From Volvox africanus (Eukaryota; Chlorophyta; Chlorophyceae; Chlamydomonadales; Volvocaceae): a stretch of DNA of 64,000 nt. The notes beneath the pieces were generated by a model. It did no database searches, was not told where the DNA came from, and was given only the letters and a program-made list of their open reading frames with translations. Of the stretch, positions 36,878 through 48,968 are shown piece by piece. Numbering within the stretch: position 1 is the stretch's first letter; every line of letters starts with the position of its first letter. The position numbers were made by a program, and so were the translations under genes. The stretch spans positions 1,965,001-2,029,000 of the forward strand of contig BSDZ01000013.1 of the NCBI GenBank assembly GCA_030268105.1. Direction: 5' to 3'.

Positions 36878-38675
36878 TACATTGCACGACCTTTTGACAG
36901 ACAGCTATTCCAGTCAAGTAAATCCGATAGAAATTGAAAGGGTCGTCGCGTGGCTCATCAGTGGCTCATCGTGTACAATGATTATCATAAATTTTTTGTA
37001 CAATGCTACGCCAACTCATCGAACAAATATGCCACGGCGACAGTATACGGAAGACAACCGCTTTCGTACAAGAGCTAGACAGCCTGGACGTCATGTTCGA
37101 CTTAAGCGTTGAATTGAGGGGTAAGTCTGGATTACCTTCCCAGATGGTAAGTATAGTCAAGCTTATAGTTTATTGAGTAGATCAGCTTTGCGGACTGTGC
37201 ACTTGTCTCGCATACAGCTTCATTGGGGATTCTCAGGAACGCTGCGCTTAGGATCACTGTGCTGAAATAAAAGACTGGGTATCTGGAGTATGTGCCATGT
37301 ATCCTCCTATCGACTGGGCTAGGATTGCGGGGCCCCTCGATGCCCGCCTGGACCGTCCTGGAGTTGGAGCACGACCAGGCACGGCTTTTTAGCTGCCTTG
37401 GCCTGCCTTCCTCTGCCTTTGCTAGGAATATCCGGGCATTAGAATTACCGTCCCTTTGCTAGGAATATCCGGGCATTAGAAGTACAAAGACATTATGTTG
37501 TGAGGGCCATACTTTCTTACATCAGCAGGCCAAAAAGCTGGACGTGACAGTTGAATTCTTGTTCGCGATACGTTACACTTCATAGCATCACGCTATGTTC
37601 GAACGACTTCTCGTTTGTGACTACCCAAACATCTTGACTTGCAACACTTGGGCACGCAAACACCTTCACCAACAATCACACGTTAGTACGGCGATAAACC
37701 TAAGTTGCTCAGGATTACTCCTAGTGGCCGGTAGAGACATCCCTCTTATCGCCCGGATTCTAGCGCTCAAAGTCTATGGATTTATGCGGTGGGAATTGGC
37801 GGGAGGTCGGGAGCTGGGTGGATGGTAACCGCGATCAACATCTCCACCGTCCAAAGGCGAACTAAGAATTGTGAACAGGTCCTTGCCGATTCGTGCTTAC
37901 TTTTGTCCGCGAGGTGAAAGGTAGTCAGGGAGACACATGAAAAATGCGGGCTTTGCTGTTCATCAGCACTTATGTTTGCCGTGAGTGCCGTCTTCTGGTG
38001 CTGGTCGGGGCTAATGCTGGTCGTTGAGGGTAGTTGCTGGTCACTGAACCATGCCGAAGTCACTTGAATGCATTCATCTTGTTGCGATCACTCATCCTTA
38101 CAAAATTTTGTGGGGATGCAAATAACGTTTATCCTGAAGGGAAGCGGCCTGGACGACCTTCGGAACTCCCGCAACGGGAACCCGCACGCAGCTGAGCATG
38201 ATATGTTTGGCTTGAAGAATTCGCTTGGCTCAGCTCTGCTTTCTGTAGAACATTACGGTTCAGCTTTTGCGTTTCCAGCACCACTGTTATTGGTCTCTTG
38301 AATTCGGTTCCCGCCGCAAGAGGTTCCCGGGAGGGGGACAAACCATTCGGATGGAACGGTGCAAGGTGAACAAGCAGCCTTGAACCATATAATTGAATAT
38401 ATTCTTTTAGTGTTTGAAGTAATCGTATGAAGGTCTCCGCATCCCGCCTAGTCGCAGTGATCCGTTCTTCCGTTGCCAGATGGACGTTTGCCACGGCTAA
38501 CTGCTGTACATAATTAGTCAACCGTCCCAGCTATGGTACAGAAGCAACTTTGCCATCGAAAAGTTGTTAGGAGAAGATGCATGGTGGATACTCTGGATAT
38601 TAATCACAACAGCAAGGCAGGACAGTAGAGAGCGCGTCCCGTTAAGACACCCTGGTGCAGGCGTCGCTTCGTAAC
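36878..38675. promoter_or_regulatory. Divergent spacer between ICME copy 2 and PEX19
   Basis: About 1.8 kb between the divergent starts, so it should contain both promoters. No clear TATA box was fixed. It has a 29-bp perfect direct repeat (37416-37444 and 37453-37481) and no convincing open frame. Confidence 0.45.
37416..37481. repeat. 29-bp tandem-like direct repeat
   Basis: CCTTTGCTAGGAATATCCGG and the following 9 bases occur twice, 37 bp apart. Perfect by eye. Confidence 0.9.
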
Positions 38676-41600
38676 ATGGCGTCAAACAGTCTAGAAGATT
38701 TGTTGCAAGGTATGCAGATAGGCCATAGGAACGATTGTTGTCGTGTACACTGAGCGTTTATATGGCCATCATCGTTCCGGGACCTTGCTCGCAGAGGCTC
38801 TTGCGGATTTTGAGGAGCCAGAACATGGACCTGCGGCAGATCTTCAAGTAAAATTGGAGGTCCCAAGGTACGTCCATATGCGGCGATGCACCTTGCCTTA
38901 GTTCCTGACTCGGCTTCTCCATTCCCACCAGCCCTGCGCCAAGTGACTCGGCGCAAGCTGCCAGTCATGCCCAACATGCTGATGGGCTTACTGTAGCTTC
39001 AGCACCCCATCATCCTGCACCTAAAGGCCTGGGCCTGGGCCTGGGCCTCGGTGGGTCAGACCTGCTAAATCGGCGTCCCCGGAACCCCGTTGGAGGTACC
39101 GCTACGGCTGTTGCAGCCCCTGCTGACAGTCAACGCCTCGAGCAAGAAGATGTCAGTAGTGGTGGAGGAGCTACGGCAACTGCAAAGCCCTCTCAGAAAC
39201 TTCGTCCGGAAGCGCAGCGCCTGGCGGATGATGTATTAGGTTTCCTGCGCGAGGCAGGCTTGGGTATGTGATCGTCCCGGCTGGGGTGAAAACGTGACAA
39301 CCTTAGTGGACTATAGCTGCCGTGTATTATTGTCTAGGGAGTATTTTTATGTGTGAGTGCGGTAATAAGAACGGTCCCAACTACCGGGAGCAGCCGAGCC
39401 ATGCAACGCTTGAAAAAATCGGAATGCCGCCAGCCGAGTGGTACTGGACGTCACAGGTGTTTAACCAGCAAGACATGTGCAGAGTTTATAAGACGCTGGT
39501 TGCATGCGCACCGGGGCTTTACCACTTTCCTATTGTTGATCTGGGCGACCTGGGAGTGGTTGGGTTATTCAGATCGATTTCAGCGGAGGTGCGAAGATTC
39601 ACAACAATATTGTGTGCATGTCCACGTCCATGACGACAGGCGAAGGGATAGAACCTAGGGACACCTTTGGTCTGGAAGACTTCTTCGGGCGGGCCGGCAA
39701 TCTTGGTGCCGCCGGAAGCAGCCTTGCAGCGGGGCACGGAGACGACGCGGCCGGGTTGCCTGGCCTGGCATCAGGGATTTCTGGATCCACGGCTGGACCA
39801 AGCGCCAGGGCAGAGGATGACGACCCATTCGCGCAGCTTTTTGGCCGCATTCTGGGTGGCCTTGCGCCGTCCTGTGGCCAAGCAGGTGACGAAGGCACGC
39901 TGCCTCCTGAGTTATCTGCGGCACTGCAGCAACTTAAGTCAGAGATCAGTGGCGCGGACGTGCTGCCTACCGCGGTGGCATCCGGAGCCGGCGCAGCGCC
40001 AGGCGCCGGACCCTTGACCTCAGGTTCTGCTGCTGGGACCACAGGTGATGATGACGCGCTCGCGTCGTCACGCCTACGGGGGCTGGCGCAGCAGACGCTT
40101 AAGACCGTGTCTCAACAGGCTAAGAAGACGCGAGGACACGTGGAGGATGCTTCGGCGGGTAGGGCAGGAGCGGCGGGGCCGCTGGGTGGCGGCGGCCTGC
40201 CATTTGGAGGGGCCGCAAGCGGTGGCGGCCTGGCCTCGATACTGCGTGAGCTGGGTGGTATGGGGCTGCCTGGCGTCGGCGGCGAAGGCGGAGAAGCCGC
40301 CGCACCAGCGGGAGTCAATATGATGGTGGACTATATCATGCAGCATCTGCTCAGCAAGGATGTGCTGTACGGGCCGCTCAAGGTGCGTTGGGTGATGGGA
40401 GAAACGAGATCTTGGATGCAAAAATAAATAGAAAGGCGGTGTTCGTCAGGGTATCGTAACATTGTATGTGATCTTCAGAGCTAAGTTGTCTTGAAGAGAA
40501 ACAAAGCAATGCGCTCGTCGGTTGCGGATAGGGGGTCGGTTTATGATACAGCCGTGGAGAGCGCTGCGCCATTGCATGGTCTATTTTGGGGGTGGTTTCT
40601 GTTGCTGGGCTTGCATAAATGTTTTTTGAAGTTGCCGGTCTGTATATGAAATGTGAATTATGTAAAATGTGCACACGGGGGAATGGCAGCATAACGTCAA
40701 GGCGCTGACGGAGGGAAGAACCAGCACCCAAGCGATATTGGGCACCTATCTTATGTCGCTTCAAGTTTAGGAAAGGCCCTTCGGTTTCCATGCGCATGGG
40801 TGAGGCCCAGCGCCAAAGTTTGCTCAGCCCGCCACCTCTCCGCAGGTCGGTTGAGCTCTCGGCAGGTTGCGACGACACCGTCAGGCCAGGCGTGAGCCCA
40901 GCATATAGCCCAGCTATATGTGACACCGCTTTATTGAGACCTGCACTATCGTAGTCGAAAATAGCTATCGATTGAGGCGTGCTTGGGCAGATACTTGACG
41001 ACGCGCGCATTGTTCGCCTGTTCCCTGACCATCCACAGGAAATTCGGGACCGTTACCCTCCATGGCTGGAGGCTAACCAGGGCACGCTACCCGCGGAGGA
41101 GTTCCAGCGCTACGTGGCGCAGTACGAGTCGGTTCAGCGGGTATGCGCGCATTACGAGACATCGCCGTCCGACTTTGCCAAGCTTATGACTTTGATTCAA
41201 GAGGTGAGCGGCGCTCTTCACGCACCGTTGGCGGAGATTATTGCATGCTTGTAGGAAACGAGGTCCATAGCAACTTACAACTTACATTTTTGAGTGTTGG
41301 GGAGTTACGTGGGGTGTGGGGCTCGAGGTCATGGACGGAGGTGCGGAAGAAGGCTTCCTCATAACCTCGAACCGTAGCTTGGCCACTGCATGCGGTCTTG
41401 TGCACAGAGCACTGCGTCCATTTTTCCATGAAAGGGTAGGGATATGCCGTTATTGAGGAGTCAAGGAACACGACGTCGCAAGTCGGTCGCTTTTCATTTG
41501 CAATTACGATCCCAGTGCATGATTCCATCAGTTTAGGACCCCATCAGGAGCCTGGTTGTTGCCTAGTTACCCTTTTGCTTGTGTGTATGGGTTCATGCCG

Positions 41601-41840
41601 TCATGCTGGACAGGGTCGGTACGTATTGAGTGACCCGACTAACATATTTTCCGTTGACGCTCCCTGCAGATGCAAACATACGGAGATCCTCCAGGAGATA
41701 TCGTTGAGGAGATGACGGGTGGTGCTGGTCGCGACATAAATGCTATTTTGAATGCTGGGGAGGAGGACGGGATACCGGCTGGGCAGCAACCCGCGCTAGA
41801 TGAGCTTTCAAGTGAACTTGACAAATGCAAAGTCCAATAG
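38676..41840 (+). CDS. PEX19: PEX19 peroxisomal membrane-protein chaperone/receptor
   Basis: Exons: 38676-38709, 38795-38867, 38932-39263, 39640-40382, 40991-41203, 41670-41840; 521 residues with consistent phases. PEX19 binds newly made peroxisomal membrane proteins in the cytosol and docks on PEX3. The N terminus MASNSLEDLLQEALADFEE is the acidic PEX3-binding helix typical of the family. A long Gly/Ala-rich linker follows. Residues about 395-465 form the conserved folded C-terminal domain with the hallmark pattern RYPPWLEANQGTLPAEEFQ followed by RYVAQYESVQ. The protein ends CKVQ, a good CaaX prenylation box (Gln at the last position favours farnesyltransferase), as in yeast and animal PEX19. 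It is longer than usual (about 250-340) because of the linker, part of which is encoded by repeated GGCCTG. Confidence 0.93.
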
Positions 41841-43654
41841 GCGAAGATATCCGCGGAAGACTTTTACACACACCTATCGTCGGACCAGCACTTGGACCTC
41901 ATTGTAAGATGAACCGCACTAGCAGCCTGTCACCAAGGCTGTGGTCCACATCGACCCTATTCCCCAACTACCAGTCTGCCCCAATATTACAACGGGAAGC
42001 CGGCTCGCATATCCCACACCGCAAAGAGGTTTAAAAACTTGCTGCAACATATGCCGCCGCTCCGTCCTATGTTCAAGGCGTACTGTTGCAACTTTGAAGC
42101 AAGGGTGCGAGAGCCGAAAGCATGTCAAGGACTACAACCAGTGGAGATGCTGCAGGGCTTTGCGTATCTTTAGGCATCTACTCTTGAAGAGGCAGGAAGG
42201 AGCATTGTGATGAGAAGTACTGCCGTTATTGAAACATCAAGAGCAGGCCCAAGCAGCCCAATTATACCAAGGCAAAACCAAATGCGATGACAGCCAAAAA
42301 CATGTCATCGTTGATGTTGATGTTGGTTTGGGCTATGAGGGAGGTGATCAACCCGGGGGATATAGGAAACCCTCGGCTGCACCCTAGATGGTGGTGGGTT
42401 TAGGGGAAGGGGATATGAAGGCATGGACACATACGTTGTGTATAATGACACGACATGCACATGGAGCAGCGGCTTCATTCTGATGGTTTAGCTGTTTCAT
42501 CCTGCTTTATCCTGACGACATGTGAGCAGGCACAAACCCAAAGCAAGGCTCACAATCCATATATATTATGGAGTACTACATATTGCCACCAAAGACACGC
42601 CGCCCGCAACGGGATGTGTCTGATTGTCCCTGCCTCTAGATAATCCCTTGCCACCGTTATTCCCCTGCAATGCTGTGCCCTGGACTGTGATGCATCGTGA
42701 GGCTGGGTGCCTGGGAGATCTGAATACGATTTGTATCTGTTGACAAGTGTAAGGGATGTCAAGCGATGCAGTCGGGGAATCGTTGGGGGGATGTGAAATA
42801 GAATAGATCACTTTTGTTAGGAACGGCAATGGACTGTTCTATCTGCAATAGTTTACAGTAATAGATGTGAATCTGGATCTGCAAGTTGCTTTAGACTTTA
42901 TTAGAGTAGCTTTAATGGGTTGGTTATGGTCATCTCGTGGCCAACGCGGCCGTTGAGCTAGCTGCACGAGCATACAACCACGCACATACGTGAACACCAG
43001 GTTGCGGGCAGACCGCGAGCTACTTTGCTTGAATATCTGCAATATAGCGCATTCAATTGCGTATGGACTGCCCTCTTCTACATGTACATGCTCCGTGGCT
43101 TCTACAATTACACCTGTACGGTGTAACAGTGAGTAATACAAACGCAGGCTTTCGCATATATAGCAACAATCAAGATCTCTATGGCAAAAACATTAATGTG
43201 AGACACCGTACTCAAGGATTAATTTCAATGGGTATGCTTAACCGACACATGCAAGTCGCTCATCAAGCCGTGACTTCCCTGACCTGATTCCGCAATGCAA
43301 AAGTTTACCATATCTCAGCGTAATGTTCTACGTTAGCTAAGTCTCGTTGTAAATCGCTGCTTTTAAGATTCCGTGTAAGAATGCATCAATGGCATGCAAG
43401 TCATTTTCTCCAGGAATTTTGCAGATGGTTTATTGGAAATGGCGATCAATGATGTTAAAATTAAGAAAATTGCAACGAACTTGTGGTTCGGAGTTTTGGA
43501 CAACGGCACGGCATTTAATTCCGTTACGACCGTTGGGCCGGGGCCCTACAATTCGGGTCATCTGGCCTCATTCAGCCACGTGACCATTTGACTTTAGCGC
43601 TAAGGAGCCATATGAATTCTGGATAGGCTCGTCTTAAGCTACTGCTTGGCACAA
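41841..43654. other. Intergenic region
   Basis: No recognised gene. An exon-like frame of about 57 codons follows an acceptor-like CTCCAG at about 43415 and stops at 43589-43591; its product (segments GLLEMAINDVK and NLWFGVLDNG) matches no family I know. Confidence 0.4.
41903..41907 (+). terminator. TGTAA poly(A) signal, PEX19
   Basis: TGTAA lies 63 nt downstream of the PEX19 stop codon. Confidence 0.5.
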
Positions 43655-46600
43655 ATGAGGCCTTCGACGTCTCGGACAGCCGTCTCGGGGGCGCTGACGT
43701 TGCTGCTGGTGTTTGTTCTGGAAGCTACGCAGGTGGATGGCCACGGATATCGTAATAAGGCTCTGAAGAAGCCGATTGCTATTGAGCGTCGTTTCCGCAA
43801 CCACGTCCCTGCGCCGCTGAAACGGGAGCATGAACTGCCAAGAAACTTCAATTGGTGCAACGTTGATGGCGTCAACTATTGCACTGCGAACTGGAACCAG
43901 CATATTCCATACTATTGCGGTGGCTGCTGGGTACATGGTTCGCTGTCAATGATTCAAGATAGGTGAGTTTTATGTGTTGCTGAGTTGTGTCCTTGAGTTA
44001 CATACATAATTAGATGTCAAATTCTTAAGATTTGTCCCAATTGCTAAGTGCTATGTATTTCACGTGTGTGGTGGAGTGGCTCCCGCCAATAGTTTGTCGG
44101 CAGCTTTCGGGATGACAACCTACTTGTTGCTTTCTCATTTCCTATCATAGTTTTAAGTCGTCATATTGTTGAACCTGGGTATTGGCCTGTTCTTTCGATA
44201 TCTGATTCGGTGCAACGCTATCACTCCCCCCCTTTAGCGTTCTAACTAGCTCACGATCAAAGGCAGCCGCACTCCCTAACCGCACGACATATCATTGTGC
44301 AATCTGAAAACTTGAGATGTCTCAATTAAACCACTGCCTTGGTATCTATGGATTTTGTCTGCCTCTTACCCGGAAACTAACTCCTTCGACCCTAATCGAT
44401 TTTTGCACAGGCTGAAGATCAAGAAGAAGGCCAAGAGCCCTGACGTGATGCTTTCGCGCCAAACGCTTCTGAACTGCGCCGCGTTTGAGGGCTACGGTAA
44501 CGGCTGCGACGGCGGCGATACTGTCGACGTCTTCAGCTACATGGCGGAGTGAGTGACTGTCAAATTGGTCAAATTCATGGGGTGATAGACTGGCAAAATA
44601 GTCTCGATAACTGGCTGAAGCAGGTTTACCAGGCAGTCTGGTGGGCAAAGGGCAATCCTCCCAACAAGATTGAAAGTTCACAGTCAACAGAGAGTGGGCT
44701 CTCTGGGGATGGGGTTCGCGCCACCGCTCAGCACATGCACAGCCCACTCTGCTCATCCACAGCCCGCTAACCATTCCAATTATCTACGGCACCCGACATC
44801 ACTCAGTCACGGGGCTTGAAAGTGTCTTGGAAATCTTGGAGATGTGTTCAATACTTATTTTTTCACAAGTCTCCCGTCTGCTCAGCTCCGGTGCCTCATA
44901 TCCTGCGAGGCACAACTGCTTCTATGCTTCCACATTCTCCCGAACATTTTTTTCAGTTGTACCTACATCTCGGGTCCCCGTGGATTATTATTGCAACCGT
45001 TTGTCGTTGGTTGACGGATTTCCGCCGCGCTGCGGGCAACGACCCACATCCTTGACTTGGATCTCATCTAGATGTGAATCTCTTCCGTTTCTGTCGTTTC
45101 CAGCTTCGGTCTGCCTGACGAGGGCTGCATGACCTACAACGCCACCGACCATACCAAGTTTCCCGGCCACAAGCATTGCCCGGTGGAAGGCCAGTGCCTC
45201 AACTGCATGCCCATCGACGGCGTAGACACATGCTGGCCCATCGAGCGGCCGGTGAAGTACTACCTGAATGCATGGGGCAACCTGGACAAGTCCGTGGAGG
45301 TGAGGGACATGGCAACCTACTTAGCTGCGCATCCTGCCAGTTGGGATGCTGAAATGCAACTATTATCTAGAACAATTCAGGAATTGGGCTCAGGAAAGTC
45401 AGGAGTGGTGCGCATTACACCGGAATAGTACCCGTCACTGCCTGCTGATTTCCCATCGCACCTAAGGAAAGCGCAGGCGCAAGCGCAGGTATCATTAATA
45501 ATGATACCTCGTCTTTAGGCCTTTGCCAATTTTCGGAGGAAAAAGTATATACAGAAGAAGTTAAAAATTTGGCGTGCTGAACATGGTAAAGATAAGCCTG
45601 TAATATTCTTGCAGAATATTCTACCCGGTCGGCAAAGCCAATCTGATTGGACGAATATGAACCAATTAGATATCTGTATTGGTGGTAAACCATGTCCATA
45701 TGCAACAGCGTTTGCTGTTCTGTTGCTGTTTCTCGTACGGCTGTCGCTAATGAACACACACACACACACTAATGCGGCGCTACTGCTTGCTTGAACACTA
45801 ACAAGAAGCTCTCCGCAACGTCTGGGCATCTTGACACCCACTTGCTCAATCATGCCGCGTTTGCTATCGGGACTTGTAATCCTGGGGTGAAAACCCTACA
45901 GTAGTTCAAGGATAGTTCAGGCAAACCCTGTTGGGTATTGTGTATTGAAGGGCCGCTGGTGTTGAGAGCATGCAGATCAGGCAAACCACTTCACATTGCA
46001 CTTTCTCGCTGCTTTGGCGCCTCCTATATCATTTGCCTGCCTAACCCTGCTCCGCGTGCTACTAGGCTATGATGTCGGAGATTTACTATCGTGGGCCAAT
46101 CACCTGCGGCATTGCCTGTCCCGATGACTTTACTTGGCACTACAAAGGGGGCATTTACAAGGACAGGAGCGGTGACACGGAGCTGGACCACGGTAAGTGA
46201 AGGCTACAGATTTAAAAACAGTTGGAAGGTAGGGCGGGATGGTGCCCTGGCGACCAATTATTGCAAAAGGCTTGTCTCCAGGTCTGAGGCCGAAATACCT
46301 CGAATTCAGTGTTTAGAGCGAGCAGGTCTGCGTAAGGTGTCCTGAGGGCTTCCGGTCTGGCAGGTGTGGCGCTGGAAGATGGTTAGTTTGTGTGGGGAGG
46401 TACAGGGTATTCTCCACATTAGGACCTCAGCCAGGAATTACTGAGGGAAATAGATGAAACGAGTTTTTCCACGTGCCCTTCCAAGCTATCTGCAAGTCGC
46501 TTATGCGTCCATCGTTCGCGCTGTATAATCTAGTTCCCGAATCATACAGCCGCTCCAGCCGTTTTTCTCAACTATTGCTCCTGCTGCTATTGTTACCGCC

Positions 46601-47465
46601 CCTGACAGATGTTGAGGTGGTTGGCTGGGGCGTCGAGGACGGAGTCAAGTATTGGATCGTGCGCAACAGCTGGTAAGGATCCAACGGTTCCAAAACGCTC
46701 AGCTTGCACAACAGCTCTCAGCATCGCAACTGTCAGTGTCGTGTGTGGTCTTCAATGTACTTGGGAAACGGGAGGGAGAGAATCCCATAGCTCCAGACCG
46801 CTACACTAAGTTGAGCATGCTACTGCTCTGCGGGCATGAAGACAGCCCTCCTCTTAGCTCACCGTTGTTGGCTGGCCTATTTTACTTGGCAGATTGCACC
46901 CATGTCGACCGGTTACACAAACAATGCTACAATGCTACCCCGGCATCTACTTTTGCGTTTGTGTGCTCTCGATTACGATTCTTATTGTAATCGGCTTTCC
47001 ATACCATGCCGTGCCTCATCCGCAGGGGCACCTATTGGGGCGAGATGGGTTTCTTCCGGGTACAGCGTGGAGTAAACGCGCTTCAGATCGAGAGCGGCGA
47101 CTGCTGGTGGGTCTGGACTAGCCCCACTTTTGCACGTTTGGGCTTCGGCGTGTTCCCCGCTGTCGTCGTGGTGTTTGGTCGTTATAGATCCTAAAAGTGT
47201 TTGATTGTATTACATAGCACCGATTTATAACTGTCATCCGTCTCGTAGGTACGCGGAGCCTGAGTGGAGCATGGAGCAGGACGTCCAAAGCGGCAAGCTG
47301 CACGGCTCCATGTACGGCATCCGAGATAAGAACGACCCCGACGCCGCCGCTGCCGCCAGTGCCGTTGCTGGAGTGCACTTCATCACTGCTGCATCGTCGC
47401 ATCAGGCAGCGGCAGGCGAAGCTGATGAACAGCCGATGGGAGTTGCGCGCCGGATGCTCCATTAA
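43655..47465 (+). CDS. Cathepsin X/Z-like papain-family cysteine protease
   Basis: Exons: 43655-43962, 44411-44548, 45104-45299, 46066-46192, 46609-46672, 47026-47106, 47249-47465; 376 residues. The N terminus has a signal peptide (hydrophobic 10-26) and a very short propeptide. The mature start LPRNFNWCNVDGVNY and the NQHIPYYCGGCWVHGS active site identify cathepsin X: the HIP mini-loop just before the catalytic Cys91 is specific to that subfamily, which acts mainly as a carboxypeptidase in lysosomes or vacuoles. The catalytic His is 256 (DHDVEVVGWG) and Asn 276 (VRNSW). Other family matches are NCAAFEGYGNGCDGGD, YNATD, the CLNC knot, and YYRGPITCGIA. Oddities are Ser to Gly in CGGCW, Ala to Val in CWVH, and a C-terminal extension of about 50 residues that is Ala-rich. 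The ORF could begin at an earlier TTG but 43655 is the first ATG. Confidence 0.93.
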
Positions 47466-48968
47466 AGGAGCGCTGGCACGCAGGAGACCTCGCGTCCCGG
47501 GAGGCAGACGGTGGGTGGTTTGGCATGTGGCGACATGGCGAGCAATTGGTGATGGACTAAACTTTTTTATGTCCATGGTGCCCTTTTAATAGGCTGGGAC
47601 CCGGTGAGATTGATGACGATGATGCTCCCGGCACATGATGCGCGAAGCCAGATGCTGAAGTACCATGCAGCAGGCGATAAGCAGGATGGTGACGTTTGCT
47701 GAGCGGTCGGGTGGACACTGGCTGTGCAGGGAAAGGCTTTTCTGCACCACTGCTCCGGATGCGAAATCTGCATGCTTCAATTCCGTTTCGAAATGCAATG
47801 TAAAGCCGCGTGGTGTTGCTGGCATAGGGCATCATTTGGGGATTTTTTTGTGATATTTGTCTTTCAGCTGTCCTATGGCGAAGGTAATCTGTGACGTAAG
47901 ATTCGGGCTGAAGACCTCTCTTCAGCGGAATTGAAGTACGGCGAATATCGTATGATTCCATACGCGTGCTGCGATTGGAGTATCATTTTCAATATGCATG
48001 ACATGACGGCCATTAGCTGTGGCTACCGACCAATTCCGTTGTTTCCTAGTCGGACCAGTCCTTTATTGGAAGAAATGATTCAGCTTTAACCACATTGCAG
48101 TGGCTACTCGATCATGTCAGTATTGGGTGTCAGCTCGGGACGCATGCTAATACACTACGCCGAGCCAGTGTAACTTTGACAAGCCACACGTGCGCAGGGA
48201 GATGGAACGGACCATGTTACGAGGTAGAAGAGAAAAATGAGCGTTTGGTCAAGGGATATCATACCGTTATGAGCAGTGATAGAAGCCAATAGAAGCCAAT
48301 AATATTGGAAAATTCCGTTAATAAACAGACCGAGTGAATGCCCGTACACCAACGCCATATCCCACCGTAACTTTCTTCGCAAAGTATCTTTGTCTAGCTC
48401 TACAACTGATTGCTAACTTCTTTCAACTCTTATTTTCTGTAACCACCAAAATGAAAATTGAATCTAGCTTGAATCTGCATGCTCGATGCGCTTAAGGTCA
48501 TGTCAATCCGGTTCTCCTTCAGGGAGGACGTTGTGCTCACGCCCACAAAAATACCCTCCAGAAAACATCGCCCACTCACCAGACAACACTGAGCGGTTTC
48601 TATGGCCCTCCAGTTTCTTTACAGTAAGAAACCAACTCCGTATGTCAAGAAGAACTGTAAACAAATTCAAAAGACCGAGCTAGCCCAGTATCGTGTTTGT
48701 CAGCGAAGCATGGCGGGTACCTAGGATCGCGCATTCCCTATTTGGCCCTACCAAGGCTTCCCACCTTTATAGACTCCTGTCACCCAGCTCGGATCCCTTC
48801 CTCAGCGACCTGGGCCCCTTTTGCCATTGCTTCGGTCCACAACTACCTTCAGAAACCCACATATTGGATTTTCCGCTCCTCCCCCTTCTTCAGCCCTCAG
48901 TTGATTTATACTTATCCTATATCCAATTAATATATCCCATCTGGGCTCCCACTCTCCACACCCTACTC
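47466..48968. other. Intergenic region between convergent genes
   Basis: It holds the 3' regions of the cathepsin gene (+) and the pfkB gene (-). TGTAA occurs at 47799-47803 (plus) and its complement TTACA at 48619-48623. No gene is recognised. Confidence 0.5.

Noticed and set aside
40378..41010. 210-codon minus-strand frame
   Set aside because: Overlaps a PEX19 intron and exon ends; no recognisable motif.
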